A stretch of DNA of 64,000 nucleotides from Chitinophaga pinensis DSM 2588 (GTDB lineage: Bacteria > Bacteroidota > Bacteroidia > Chitinophagales > Chitinophagaceae): NCBI RefSeq assembly GCF_000024005.1, contig NC_013132.1, forward strand, positions 3,404,001-3,468,000, given 5' to 3'. The position numbers and the translations under genes were made by a program. This document shows, one piece after another, positions 26,445-35,068 of this stretch. Position 1 is the first letter of the stretch. Each line of letters starts with the position of its first letter. Below the pieces are notes generated by a model that had not been told where the DNA came from, ran no database searches, and worked only from the letters and a program-made list of their open reading frames with translations.

Positions 26445-27869
26445 ATGACACTAAAATATATTCGCCTTTCAATCGTCTCTACACTTATAGTTGCGGGATT
26501 GGTAGCATGTCGGGTGGGTCGCAATTACCAACGACCCTCCCTGGCACTGCCGGCTCAGTACAATGATACAGTGTCGGCAGCAAGTGCTGACAGCAGCATT
26601 GCGACTTTGGAATGGAAACAGTTTTTTACAGATACGACATTACAGGGACTGATAGGAAGGGCGCTGAGCGGGAACTATGATTTGCAACTGGCAATTAAAC
26701 GCATAGAAACGGCACAGGCATACTTAAAACAAGCGAAATTAGGCTGGCTGCCAACGGTAAATCTCCAGGCAGCAGCGTCTACTTCCATCCCTTCAAAGAA
26801 TAGTTTGAACGGAACCAGTCTGAATACTTTCCTGGGTACTGAGCATATCGAAGACTACAGTCTGAATGCCGGCCTTTCCTGGGAGATCGATGTATGGGGT
26901 AAGATCAAACGTCGCAAGGAAGCGGCACTGGCCAGCTACCTCGGTACATTTGAAGGCATGCATGCGGTACAGACAGGATTGGTGGCAGATATTGCCAACA
27001 GTTATTATAACCTGCTGATGCTGGATGCACAGCTGGAAATCGCCAGGAGCAACGTATTACTGAGTGATACTATCGTACAGATGATCCGTTTGCAGAAGAC
27101 GGCCGGCGAAACCACCGAACTGGCGGTACAACAGGCAGAGGCACAACGTCAGACAGCTGCTTTACTGATTCCGCAGCTGGAACAGGCAAAAGCGATCGAA
27201 CAGAATACCCTGCGTATACTGGCCGGAGAACTGCCTGGTACGGTGGCATATAGTACGACGCTGATCACCACACCACTCCGCGAACTGATGCCTGCCGGCG
27301 TACCTGCAGCACTGCTGAGTAACAGACCGGATGTAAAAGAACAGGAAATGGCGCTGGTAGCTGCGAATGCAGAAGTAGGCGTAGCACAGGCCAGTATGTA
27401 TCCGGCCTTGAACATTACGGCAAGTGGCGGCGTGAATGCTTTTAAAGCAAGCGACTGGTTTACATTACCGGCTTCGCTGTTTGGTATGGTAGCAGGAAGT
27501 CTTACTCAACCGGTGTTTCAGCGTGGACAACTCAAAACGAACCTTGAAGTAGCAAAGATTCAGCGTGAAGAAGCGGTGATCAGGTTCAGACAGGTAGCGC
27601 TGAATGCGATCGGAGAGGTGTCCAACTCCCTGGTGAGACTGGATAAGCTGAAAGAGCAGCAGGTAATCGCCTCTAACCAGGTAACTACACTGGCGCTGGC
27701 TACTTCTCAGGCAAGAATGCTGTTCCGCAGTGGCATGGCTAACTACCTGGATGTGATCACTGCGCAGGGCCGGTCGTTACAGGCATCACTCACACAGGCT
27801 GATATTACCCGTCAGCAACTGAGCGCTTCTGTTGAATTATACAGGAGTCTGGGAGGAGGTTGGAAATAG
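26445..27869 (+). CDS. TolC-like outer-membrane efflux factor (NodT family)
   Basis: A 474-residue lipoprotein (Cys22 in LVAC) of the OprM/NodT type. It has the 'NYQRPSLALP' N-terminus, two homologous halves of long helices and barrel strands, 'LSNRPDVKEQEMAL' at about 284-297 and 'LFRSGMANYLDVITAQ' near the end. It forms the outer-membrane channel for the tripartite pump. It starts 33 nt after the pump gene, so it is the last gene of the efflux operon. A terminator follows. Confidence 0.95.
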   Translation: MTLKYIRLSIVSTLIVAGLVACRVGRNYQRPSLALPAQYNDTVSAASADSSIATLEWKQFFTDTTLQGLIGRALSGNYDLQLAIKRIETAQAYLKQAKLGWLPTVNLQAAASTSIPSKNSLNGTSLNTFLGTEHIEDYSLNAGLSWEIDVWGKIKRRKEAALASYLGTFEGMHAVQTGLVADIANSYYNLLMLDAQLEIARSNVLLSDTIVQMIRLQKTAGETTELAVQQAEAQRQTAALLIPQLEQAKAIEQNTLRILAGELPGTVAYSTTLITTPLRELMPAGVPAALLSNRPDVKEQEMALVAANAEVGVAQASMYPALNITASGGVNAFKASDWFTLPASLFGMVAGSLTQPVFQRGQLKTNLEVAKIQREEAVIRFRQVALNAIGEVSNSLVRLDKLKEQQVIASNQVTTLALATSQARMLFRSGMANYLDVITAQGRSLQASLTQADITRQQLSASVELYRSLGGGWK

Positions 27870-27918
27870 GGGATGAAAAATAAAACAGTTGTAATAGGTA
27901 GATAAATGTTTGTAACCC

Positions 27919-27953
27919 AATAGCGCCACAACTCTGTGGCGCTATTTATTTTT
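27919..27953 (+). terminator. Terminator of the RND efflux operon
   Basis: A perfect 12-bp stem AATAGCGCCACA / TGTGGCGCTATT with a 4-nt loop, followed by TATTTTT. Confidence 0.88.
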
Positions 27954-27966
27954 GTTGTTAACTATA

Positions 27967-27997
27967 ATAAAAAAAGCTGTTTCTGAATAGAAACAGC
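27967..27997 (-). terminator. Minus-strand terminator
   Basis: Stem GCTGTTTCT / AGAAACAGC (9 bp, 4-nt loop). On the minus strand it is followed by TTTTTTTAT. It lies 150 bp beyond the stop of the minus-strand acetyltransferase and back to back with the efflux terminator. Confidence 0.7.
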
Positions 27998-28146
27998 CGT
28001 TTGGTAACCAATGCCAACTTGATAAAAATATCAGGTTTAATTTTCGCTGATGATCCGATATCTTATTGATAACAATACAAAGGTGAAAAAAATGATGTTG
28101 TATAGCAATGCAGGAATCAGGGTTTAATTTGTATTAATTATGGACG

Positions 28147-28614
28147 TTAGTACTCCTTACCGAATAGCCTCACATAGGTGGATTGCGCATGTTGCAGAAT
28201 GCCCAGTGTGTTGAGAAATTTAATGGCGGCATCATTGGCTACGTGCATACTGACTTCAATACCCGCGTAAGGCTGATCATGTCCGCCTGCGTGGATAAGA
28301 CTCCTGATAAAATTACCGGCAATGCCTTTTCTGCGATACTGCCGGCGTATGTACAATTCGTCAATCCCGAGCATTAGTCCGCCGTATTCGTTACTCCAGT
28401 AACAGAATGAAATGGCATATCCGGCCGGTTCTCCATCACATGCAATTATGCTGACAGTACCCATGTCGTGATGTTGTTCATAAAAAAGTAAGGTAGATAC
28501 GATCTTATTTTGAGCGAGGTTTTTACGGCTGATGATCTCGCCGTATAATTCCGTGGACATCATAGTAAGTACTTCCGCATCATTCAACCGCGCAGCGCTG
28601 TATGTGGTGTTCAT
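28147..28614 (-). CDS. GNAT-family N-acetyltransferase
   Basis: A 155-residue single-domain acetyltransferase. The acetyl-CoA-binding motif A is seen as 'LYIRRQYRRKGIAGNFIRSLI' (about 87-107; Q/RxxGxG/A). It probably transfers an acetyl group from acetyl-CoA to an amine of a small molecule or protein; the substrate is unknown. It stands alone on the minus strand. Confidence 0.85.
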   Translation of the reverse strand: MNTTYSAARLNDAEVLTMMSTELYGEIISRKNLAQNKIVSTLLFYEQHHDMGTVSIIACDGEPAGYAISFCYWSNEYGGLMLGIDELYIRRQYRRKGIAGNFIRSLIHAGGHDQPYAGIEVSMHVANDAAIKFLNTLGILQHAQSTYVRLFGKEY

Positions 28615-28769
28615 GTTCTATTGTAATGGAACTCAAATCTATGCATGGACCCGCTATAGATCAATTGTCAGATCATAGTATGTTTTGTCTTTTTTATCGT
28701 GCAGATGGTCGCAGTAACCGGCGTCATAACATCTTTCTGCTCGATAAAAATGACAACACTTGCAGGTAA

Positions 28770-28831
28770 TTGGCAATTGTCCTGGCACTATATTGGAAAT
28801 AGCTTTGCAACTATTCGCCTTTGGCAATTGT
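28770..28831 (+). promoter_or_regulatory. Candidate promoter with flanking direct repeats
   Basis: TAGCTTTG at 28800-28807 matches TAnnTTTG exactly, and a TTG at 28777-28779 lies 20 bp upstream, close to the usual -33 spacing. The 11-bp sequence TTGGCAATTGT occurs at 28770-28780 and again at 28821-28831, flanking the -7 box. This suggests a regulator pair-site controlling the esterase gene at 28860. Confidence 0.5.
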
Positions 28832-28859
28832 TAATTCATCAACATAAACTTTAAACACA

Positions 28860-29846
28860 ATGAGCACAGAGATCAGGTTACCACTGGATCCGGATGTAGA
28901 TCCTGCTATTGACAGCAAAGTTAAAGCGTTCCTGCACGCTTTAAATACAAGTGGTGGCCAGCCACTGGAAACATTATCACCTGTGGATGCACGCGCCGTG
29001 CTGACAGGTGCACAGGAATCCGTACAGGTAGATGTTTCGGGCGTGGAGTTTTCCGAGAAGACCATCACATCTGAAGGAATCACCGTCAAACTGGATATCG
29101 TACGTCCTGCTGGTGTGAGCGGTAAACTGCCGGTGTTCATGTTCTTCCACGGTGGTGGATGGGTGCTGGGCGATTTCCCTACACATAAACGACTGGTGCG
29201 TGACCTGGTAGTGGCATCCGGCGCTGTTGCCGTTTTCCCTAATTATACACCTGCACCGGAAGCAAAATTCCCTACACAGATCAATGAGGCATATGCTGCT
29301 ACCAGATGGGTAGCTGAACATGGTGATGAGATCAGTGTAGATGGTAAGAACCTGGCACTGGCTGGTAATAGCGTGGGTGGTAATATGACTGCTGTTGTAG
29401 CTATTCTTGCGAAAGAAAAACACGGGCCTGCAATCAAAGGACAGGTAATGCTCTGGCCGGTAACAAACGCCGATTTCGAAACCGGTTCTTACAACCTGTT
29501 TGCAACAGGCCGTTTCCTGACAAAAGAAATGATGAAATGGTTCTTTGATAATTACTCGACACCTGCACAACGCAGCGATATTCATATCTCACCTTTACAG
29601 GCGACGACAGAACAGCTGAAAGGACTCCCGCCCGCATTAGTGCTGGTAGCTGAGAATGATGTATTGCGTGATGAAGGAGAAGCATATGCACGTAAACTCG
29701 ATCAGGCAGGGGTACCGGTAGCGCTGGTGCGTTACCAGGGAATGATCCATGACTGGGGATTATTAAACCCACTCGCTACTGTTTCTGGTACGCGTTCTGC
29801 GATGGATCATGCCGGTGCAGAACTGAAGAAATATCTGCAACAGTAA
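28860..29846 (+). CDS. Alpha/beta-hydrolase, HSL-type esterase/lipase
   Basis: A 328-residue enzyme of the hormone-sensitive-lipase branch. It has the oxyanion motif HGGGW (97-101), the nucleophile motif GNSVG with Ser171, 'VAENDVLRDEGEAYA' carrying the acid Asp, and 'GMIHDWG' carrying the catalytic His. It hydrolyses short carboxylic esters. No signal peptide is seen, so it should be cytoplasmic. It is followed by a terminator and then a second, broken hydrolase. An AraC regulator lies beyond, convergent. Confidence 0.92.
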   Translation: MSTEIRLPLDPDVDPAIDSKVKAFLHALNTSGGQPLETLSPVDARAVLTGAQESVQVDVSGVEFSEKTITSEGITVKLDIVRPAGVSGKLPVFMFFHGGGWVLGDFPTHKRLVRDLVVASGAVAVFPNYTPAPEAKFPTQINEAYAATRWVAEHGDEISVDGKNLALAGNSVGGNMTAVVAILAKEKHGPAIKGQVMLWPVTNADFETGSYNLFATGRFLTKEMMKWFFDNYSTPAQRSDIHISPLQATTEQLKGLPPALVLVAENDVLRDEGEAYARKLDQAGVPVALVRYQGMIHDWGLLNPLATVSGTRSAMDHAGAELKKYLQQ

Positions 29847-29867
29847 ACGAACACTGTTACTATATAA

Positions 29868-29913
29868 AAGCTCCTGACAAATCAGCCATGATTGCTCAGG
29901 GGCTTATCTTTTA
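29868..29913 (+). terminator. Terminator after the esterase gene
   Basis: Stem AAGCTCCTGA / TCAGGGGCTT (10 pairs, one G-T) with an 18-nt loop, followed by ATCTTTTA. It is placed 22 nt after the stop and just before the pseudogene. Confidence 0.65.
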
Positions 29914-29936
29914 TATGCCTCTCAGCCCCGCCGGCG

Positions 29937-30650
29937 AAAACCTTTGTACTCATTCATGGTTCCTGGCAGGGCGCCTTTGTATAGCAATCCGTAAAAACAC
30001 TGCTTGAACAACACGGGCAGAAAGTGGTCGTTGTCGAACTACCCGCACATGGAGAAGATACGACTGCTCCGCAGAACGTAACTATTGATGCATACAGGGA
30101 TAAAGTGATCGCGGCAATCAATGCAACGAAACAAAAGGTCGTCCTCGTAGGACACAGTATGGGAGGTGCAGTGATTACGGCTACTGCCGAAAAAATACCT
30201 GCACAGATTGAGAAACTGGTGTATATAGGGGCGTTTGTACCTGCAAACGGTCAGTCTGTCCTGGATCTATCCGGTATGGATAAACAATCGGAACTGCCGG
30301 CTTCACTGATCTTTCCGACACCGGCTACCATTGCGGTAAAACCAGAGAATCTGATCGATGTGTTTTGTCAGGATGGATCAGCTGCAGTAAAAGAACAGCT
30401 GGTCGCGAAATATCGTGACGAACCGGCTATCCCGTTCACGAATAAGGCGGTTGTTACAGCGGCCAACTTTGGTTCAGTTGACGAGTATTATATCCACACC
30501 AATCAGGATCACGCGATCGGTATAGATCTGCAAAATCAGATGGCGGCTGCGGCAGGTATCAAAAATATATATGCGCTCAATACAGGACATAGTCCTTTTC
30601 TGTCCAAACCGGACTCAGTAAGTACTGTATTGCTGAAAATCATAGAATAA
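29937..30650 (+). pseudogene. Alpha/beta-hydrolase pseudogene with premature TAG and lost start
   Basis: Reading from 29937 the frame gives 'KTFVLIHGSWQGAFV', a normal N-terminus of a small alpha/beta-hydrolase, then TAG at 29982-29984 exactly where the family usually has Trp (TGG), then continues in the same frame for 222 codons with 'VVELPAHGEDTTAP', nucleophile motif 'GHSMGGAV' and 'DHAIG'/'GHSPF' catalytic-His region. No ATG is in frame before the stop; an ATG at 29915 is in another frame. A GTG at 30024 could at best start a protein lacking the oxyanion-loop region. One nonsense change plus loss of the start is the simplest reading. Confidence 0.8.
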
Positions 30651-30658
30651 AAAACTGC

Positions 30659-30701
30659 AGGAATGCCTGTTATCACGCGGGGCTGATAACCAGGCATTCC
30701 T
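30659..30701. terminator. Convergent terminator overlapping an AraC gene end
   Basis: AGGAATGCCTG / CAGGCATTCCT is a perfect 11-bp stem, extended inward by TTATCA / TGATAA. It serves the pseudogene side (+) and the minus-strand AraC gene. Its right half lies inside the last ten codons of that gene (stop at 30673). Confidence 0.7.
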
Positions 30702-31560
30702 TTCTGAAATCAGAGAAGGTAATACCGGTTGCATTTTTGAAGAATTTGCTGAAGTGCGCAATGTCAGAAAAACCAAGATACCAGGCCACTTCTTTCATAC
30801 ATTCATCGGAATAGGCCACCCTTCTTTTTGCTTCCAGTATAATACGCTGGCGGATATGATAGCTCGCGGGATAGGCAGTCGTCTTTTTGATGATCTCATT
30901 GAGATAGTTAGGGGTTACTGCCAGCAGTTTCGCATAATCAGCTACTTTCCGGTGTGTTTTGAAATTAACTTCTACGAGGGATTTAAACTTCTCCGTCAGC
31001 TCCAGGTTACGCGTCTGAATAACGGTGGTCAATGGTCCCTGAAACTGGCGGGTAACATAAATCAGGAAGATTTTCAGATAACGGCGTAGCATCTCCGTTT
31101 TGAACAGATAGACATTATTACATTCCTTCAGCATTTTTAATGCAACTTCCTGCATCTCTCTCGCGATATCGTTGTTCACGCTGATACCTGCAGAACGGGA
31201 GAACGCCTGGAACAGCCCCGAATTATACATCAGGTCAAATTCCTGTTCACCCATGTGCAGGAATGCCTCGGTAAATGATAATATAAAGCCTTCGGTACTT
31301 TCATCTTCTCTCAGCTGATGTAACTGTCCGGGGGTAATACAAAAAATGCTGTTACTTTCCAGTTTGAAGATTTCAAGGTCCAGTACCAGGGTACCGCTTC
31401 CTTTTGTGATCCAGATGATCTCTATATAGTTTTGTTTATGCGGTGAGCTATTGTGCGCGATGATTTCTTCCCGCATATTTTTAAATGTACGGATCTGGAA
31501 TGGCAGATTGGCGTCTACGTCTTCGAGCTTTAACAGGGGGCAATATTCTGGATACTTCAT
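30673..31560 (-). CDS. AraC-family transcriptional regulator (paralogue A)
   Basis: A 295-residue regulator with an N-terminal cupin domain ('GSGTLVLDLEIF', 'FCITPGQLHQL', about 53-90) and a C-terminal AraC double HTH ending in 'MKEVAWYLGFSDIAHFSKFFKNATGITFSDFR'. It closely resembles the regulator at 32636-33559 in layout and motifs, so the two are paralogues. The neighbouring esterase and hydrolase pseudogene are candidate targets. Its 3' end overlaps a terminator hairpin. Confidence 0.9.
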   Translation of the reverse strand: MKYPEYCPLLKLEDVDANLPFQIRTFKNMREEIIAHNSSPHKQNYIEIIWITKGSGTLVLDLEIFKLESNSIFCITPGQLHQLREDESTEGFILSFTEAFLHMGEQEFDLMYNSGLFQAFSRSAGISVNNDIAREMQEVALKMLKECNNVYLFKTEMLRRYLKIFLIYVTRQFQGPLTTVIQTRNLELTEKFKSLVEVNFKTHRKVADYAKLLAVTPNYLNEIIKKTTAYPASYHIRQRIILEAKRRVAYSDECMKEVAWYLGFSDIAHFSKFFKNATGITFSDFRKECLVISPA

Positions 31561-31718
31561 AATGCAGTGGTTTTATGCCAACGTAATGGCCAATTGTATG
31601 CCTGAGTTGTTATTTATTGATATTCACATGGTTGCGTATTTTGGCTCGATATAAAAACACGATATTTCGTCATATCGCAGGCTTTCACGTGAATTCCTTT
31701 ATTAGATTTCGTAAAATC

Positions 31719-31867
31719 AATTAAGAATTAAGAATTAAGAATTAAGAATTAAGAATTAAGAATTAAGAATTAAGAATTTTCATGGTAAGCACCTTCTCTA
31801 TTGACTCATTAAATAATAAAGGACTCAATTACTGCGACCAATTCTTAATTGTTAATTCCTAATTCTT
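31719..31867. repeat. Heptad-array inverted-repeat element, copy A
   Basis: Eight tandem AATTAAG heptads (31719-31774), a ~65-bp interior, then four inverted heptads AATTCTT, AATTGTT, AATTCCT, AATTCTT (31840-31867). It lies in the 496-bp divergent gap between an AraC gene and the AhpD-like gene. Confidence 0.85.
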
Positions 31868-32056
31868 TCGCGCAGCGAAAAAAGTCACGACTATTCACTA
31901 AATAAAGTGGAGAAAAACAGCGAAATCACTAAATATAGTTAATTGTCGAATGGTGATTTTTCATCAAATGACTGTTTCCCAATCCTTTATCCGTATGGTA
32001 TGTGTTTTGTTTTCCCTATGCCGCTATACCAACGTCACAACAAAACAGTAAGAAGA

Positions 32057-32605
32057 ATGATAGACTTTAGCGTACCCACAAGAGAGCAGATTTATCCTGG
32101 AAACGAAGCGGCCTTTGACACATTGCAAAGAAGACTGGGAATGGTGCCGAATTTATATGCCACAATCGCCTATTCCGAAAACGGACTGAATAAGTACCTG
32201 GCCTTTCAGACCGCAAAAACCTCCCTCTATAACCGGGAAAGGGATGCGGTCAGCTTGGTGATGGCACAGGTGAACGGTTGTCGTTATTGCCAGAGTGCAT
32301 ATACGTCGATGGGCAGGAAAAATGGTATATCAGAAGAAGAGTTGATGGCTGTCAGAACAGGGAACAGCAGCCATCCGAGATTAAGCGCCTTAGCCGGCCA
32401 GACAAAGGAGATCGCGGAAAATAAGGGGCGGGTGTCCGTTGACGCCCTTGAGCGCTTTTTTGAGGCTGGATATGACAAAGGGAACCTTGTAGATCTCATC
32501 CTGCAGATCAGCGATAACATCGCCATGAATTATCTCTATAATCTTACCCAGATAGAAATAGACTTCCCACTGGCCCCCGAGCTGGTGGAAGAAAACAACG
32601 CCTGA
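32057..32605 (+). CDS. AhpD-like / carboxymuconolactone decarboxylase family protein
   Basis: A 182-residue protein; ATG 32057 starts the conserved domain, while a TTG at 31943 would add 38 unconserved residues. The family core contains 'NGCRYCQSAYT' with Cys75 and Cys78, the redox CxxC of alkylhydroperoxidase D-like proteins. The position usually occupied by His after the second Cys is Tyr82 here, so the proton relay may differ. Members use the CxxC pair to reduce peroxides or handle thiols. It starts 30 nt before the next AraC regulator, with which it probably forms an operon. Confidence 0.85.
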   Translation: MIDFSVPTREQIYPGNEAAFDTLQRRLGMVPNLYATIAYSENGLNKYLAFQTAKTSLYNRERDAVSLVMAQVNGCRYCQSAYTSMGRKNGISEEELMAVRTGNSSHPRLSALAGQTKEIAENKGRVSVDALERFFEAGYDKGNLVDLILQISDNIAMNYLYNLTQIEIDFPLAPELVEENNA

Positions 32606-32635
32606 CCAATTTTTAGGAACCATTAACTACACTCT

Positions 32636-33559
32636 ATGACAAAAACTAGTCGAAGTTGCATCGTACAACGAGCCTCAAAGAGCAAATCGGAACAGCCCCC
32701 CGCCCGGGAAGACAAGACGACCGTACCCTTTGAGATACATAAACTGGAAGATGTGGGGCGTAACCACCACCTGAAAGATGGTGAGCCGCACCTGCATAAC
32801 AGTTTTGAGCTGGTATGGGTACTGGAGGGGAGTGGTGATTATCTAGTAGACAATGAGCAGCATGAGGTGAGTGCGGATATGGTGTATTGTCTGACCCCGG
32901 GGCAGCTGCATCAGTTCAAGCCTGATACCAGCACAAAAGGGTTTGTGATCACTTTCAGCCCAGAATTTCTGCTGATGCCCGAAGATAATGCCGCCCTGAT
33001 ATTTCACGCCAGCTCCTTTCATAAGCTGTCCGGTACTACCATTATTCAGTTGTCCGCCGACATCCGTGAAGAAATGGAAGATCTCGCAGGAAAGATGCTG
33101 AAAGAGTTTGCCAGTTTCCTGTTGCTCAGATCAGAAATATTAAGGGGATTACTGAACATCTTCATGATCTACCTTACCCGTCAATATCGCCCCGCAATGT
33201 CGCCTGTTATAAAAGCAGGCAACAAAGCATTGGTCAACCGGTTTTTCTCCATTGTTGAAAAGAAATATATGGAATATAAGCTCGTCGCTGAATATGCCGA
33301 CGAACTGGCGGTAACGCCGAACCACCTGAATGAGATGGTTAAAAAAATGTCCGGTTTCCCTGCCAGCCATCATATCAGGCAACGGGTCATACTGGAAGCC
33401 AAGCGTCTGGCAACCTATTCCGGCGCCAGTATGAAGGAAATTGCCTATAGTTTAGGGTTTGATGATATCGCCCACTTCAGTAAGTTCTTTAAGAACTTCT
33501 CCGGCAGAAGCTTTACAGATTATAAGAGAGATGTCATGCAGCAATTTCTCAGCATATAA
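32636..33559 (+). CDS. AraC-family transcriptional regulator (paralogue B)
   Basis: A 307-residue regulator, with a ~30-residue basic N-terminal extension before the cupin domain. 'HNSFELVWVLEGSGDYLVDNEQ' and 'YCLTPGQLHQFKPD' mark the cupin; 'MKEIAYSLGFDDIAHFSKFFKNFSGRSFTDYK' is the second AraC HTH. It resembles the regulator at 30673-31560. It is co-directional with and close to the AhpD-like gene, which is the likeliest target. Confidence 0.9.
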   Translation: MTKTSRSCIVQRASKSKSEQPPAREDKTTVPFEIHKLEDVGRNHHLKDGEPHLHNSFELVWVLEGSGDYLVDNEQHEVSADMVYCLTPGQLHQFKPDTSTKGFVITFSPEFLLMPEDNAALIFHASSFHKLSGTTIIQLSADIREEMEDLAGKMLKEFASFLLLRSEILRGLLNIFMIYLTRQYRPAMSPVIKAGNKALVNRFFSIVEKKYMEYKLVAEYADELAVTPNHLNEMVKKMSGFPASHHIRQRVILEAKRLATYSGASMKEIAYSLGFDDIAHFSKFFKNFSGRSFTDYKRDVMQQFLSI

Positions 33560-33562
33560 AAC

Positions 33563-33812
33563 AATTAGGAATTAGGAATTAAGAATTAAGAATTAAGAAT
33601 TAAGAATTTATTCATCAATAAGCATCCGCTTAATATACATTTGGCCGCAGGTTCATGTAGTTTTTTAGTGCATATAACAATTAGTAATAAATACAGCTAT
33701 CATCAAAAATTCTTGCAATATGCAATAAGTATTACCCACCCAATTATACAATATATGACATGCAAATCACACTGTCGGCTAACCAATTCTTAATTCCTAA
33801 TTCCTAATTGTT
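33563..33812. repeat. Heptad-array inverted-repeat element, copy B
   Basis: Two AATTAGG then four AATTAAG heptads at 33563-33604 and inverted AATTCTT, AATTCCT, AATTCCT, AATTGTT at 33785-33812, with a ~180-bp AT-rich interior. The two ends form a terminal inverted repeat of about 28 bp beginning with ACAATTAGG. The left end begins 4 nt after an AraC stop codon. Confidence 0.88.
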
Positions 33813-33842
33813 TCCTGCGGTATGATTTCAAGTCATAACATC

Positions 33843-33850
33843 TAATTTTG
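33843..33850 (+). promoter_or_regulatory. Candidate -7 box TAATTTTG
   Basis: Matches TAnnTTTG exactly, 71 bp before the lipoprotein start at 33921. No good -33 TTG lies at the usual distance. Confidence 0.35.
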
Positions 33851-33920
33851 CATCAAGTCGCACCTATATGTAGCAAAACGTAACAACCCTGGAAATTTCC
33901 TAACTAAAAACTGATAATTT

Positions 33921-35006
33921 ATGAAATCCCTTGTCAGAGCACTCGCTTTGGTGACAACTATTGCCGTTGTTTCCTGTAACAAACAATCCACTGTAGAAAA
34001 ACTGAATCCCGAAAGCAACATTGCCGCTGCGGAAGCACAACCCAACAGAGACGCACAGTTACTGGCACAGCTTTTTGCCAGTGCAGGTCCTAAAACCCAG
34101 TTCTTCACCGTTCAGGGTAAGGAGAAGGTAACCGTTACCACCACAAACGGTAATAAGTATACCATTCCTGCCGGCGCGCTGCGCAGAAAAGATGGTAGCG
34201 CACCCACCGGTCCGATTTCAGTGGCTATCAGAGAAGTATTGAGTCCGAAAGACTTTGTGCTGAGCAACAGACCGACTGCTGCTGCCGGCGCTTATCTGCT
34301 GTCTTACGGAGAGTATTTTGTACGTGCTACAGAAGCTGGGGCCGACCTGGTACTGGCTGCGCCAATCGCCGTACAGACCGTTGTAAGAACCCAGGTTCGT
34401 CCACAGGAAAAAGTACCTATGTGGGATGGTGATACAACCGTGTACTACACCATCAATGGTTACAATCAGCTGAATCAGCCTACATCTGTCACACAACCTG
34501 CTTCACAGGATCCTGGTATCAACTGGACACAGGCGCCTGATTATGCCCTGTTCAATGCAACTACCGGTACGCTTGATTTCCAGCTGTCCCAGTTGTTGCA
34601 ATGGAGGAACTGCGACGTGTTCAGCGGTAGTACCGGACCTAAAACAACCGTACTGGGTTATTTTGATGTATACAACAATGACACGCCTAATTCATCTCCT
34701 GAGCAGCCAAGTATGCTGTTCTTTAAACCCAGGAACATTAACTCTGTTGTTAAGTTCTTTAACATCATCCTGAATGCACCTGCCGGTTTTAACGGCTTCC
34801 TGAGCTATCAGTCAATTATACCTGTCGGACAGCAAGGTACATTCCTGGCCATTACTGCCCTTAACGGACAGTTCTATGCACAGCTCCTGGATGCGACCAT
34901 TGCAGCGCCTGCCAGTGGTACTAACTATACACCTGTCAGCTTCAATCTGCAACCTGTCAGCGCTTCACAGCTGGTGTCCATGATTGCCGATCTGAACAAC
35001 AGATAA
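33921..35006 (+). CDS. Lipoprotein of unknown function with ZU5-like segment
   Basis: A 361-residue lipoprotein (Cys19 in VVSC). Residues ~68-130 read 'KVTVTTTNGNKYTIPAGALRR...GPISVAIREVLSPKD', which resembles the 'P.GAL' core of ZU5-like modules, but the match is tentative. The remainder is beta-rich with no catalytic motif. It stands alone between heptad element B and a bidirectional terminator. Confidence 0.75.
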   Translation: MKSLVRALALVTTIAVVSCNKQSTVEKLNPESNIAAAEAQPNRDAQLLAQLFASAGPKTQFFTVQGKEKVTVTTTNGNKYTIPAGALRRKDGSAPTGPISVAIREVLSPKDFVLSNRPTAAAGAYLLSYGEYFVRATEAGADLVLAAPIAVQTVVRTQVRPQEKVPMWDGDTTVYYTINGYNQLNQPTSVTQPASQDPGINWTQAPDYALFNATTGTLDFQLSQLLQWRNCDVFSGSTGPKTTVLGYFDVYNNDTPNSSPEQPSMLFFKPRNINSVVKFFNIILNAPAGFNGFLSYQSIIPVGQQGTFLAITALNGQFYAQLLDATIAAPASGTNYTPVSFNLQPVSASQLVSMIADLNNR

Positions 35007-35015
35007 TCATAAAAA

Positions 35016-35047
35016 AATAGTGTGGCGTGTAAATGCCACACTATTTT
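35016..35047. terminator. Bidirectional terminator
   Basis: Stem AATAGTGTGGC / GCCACACTATT (11 bp) with an 8-nt loop; TTTT follows on plus and a run of T on minus. It separates the convergent lipoprotein and serine-hydrolase genes. Confidence 0.88.
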
Positions 35048-35068
35048 ACAACACAGACCGGCTGCCCC

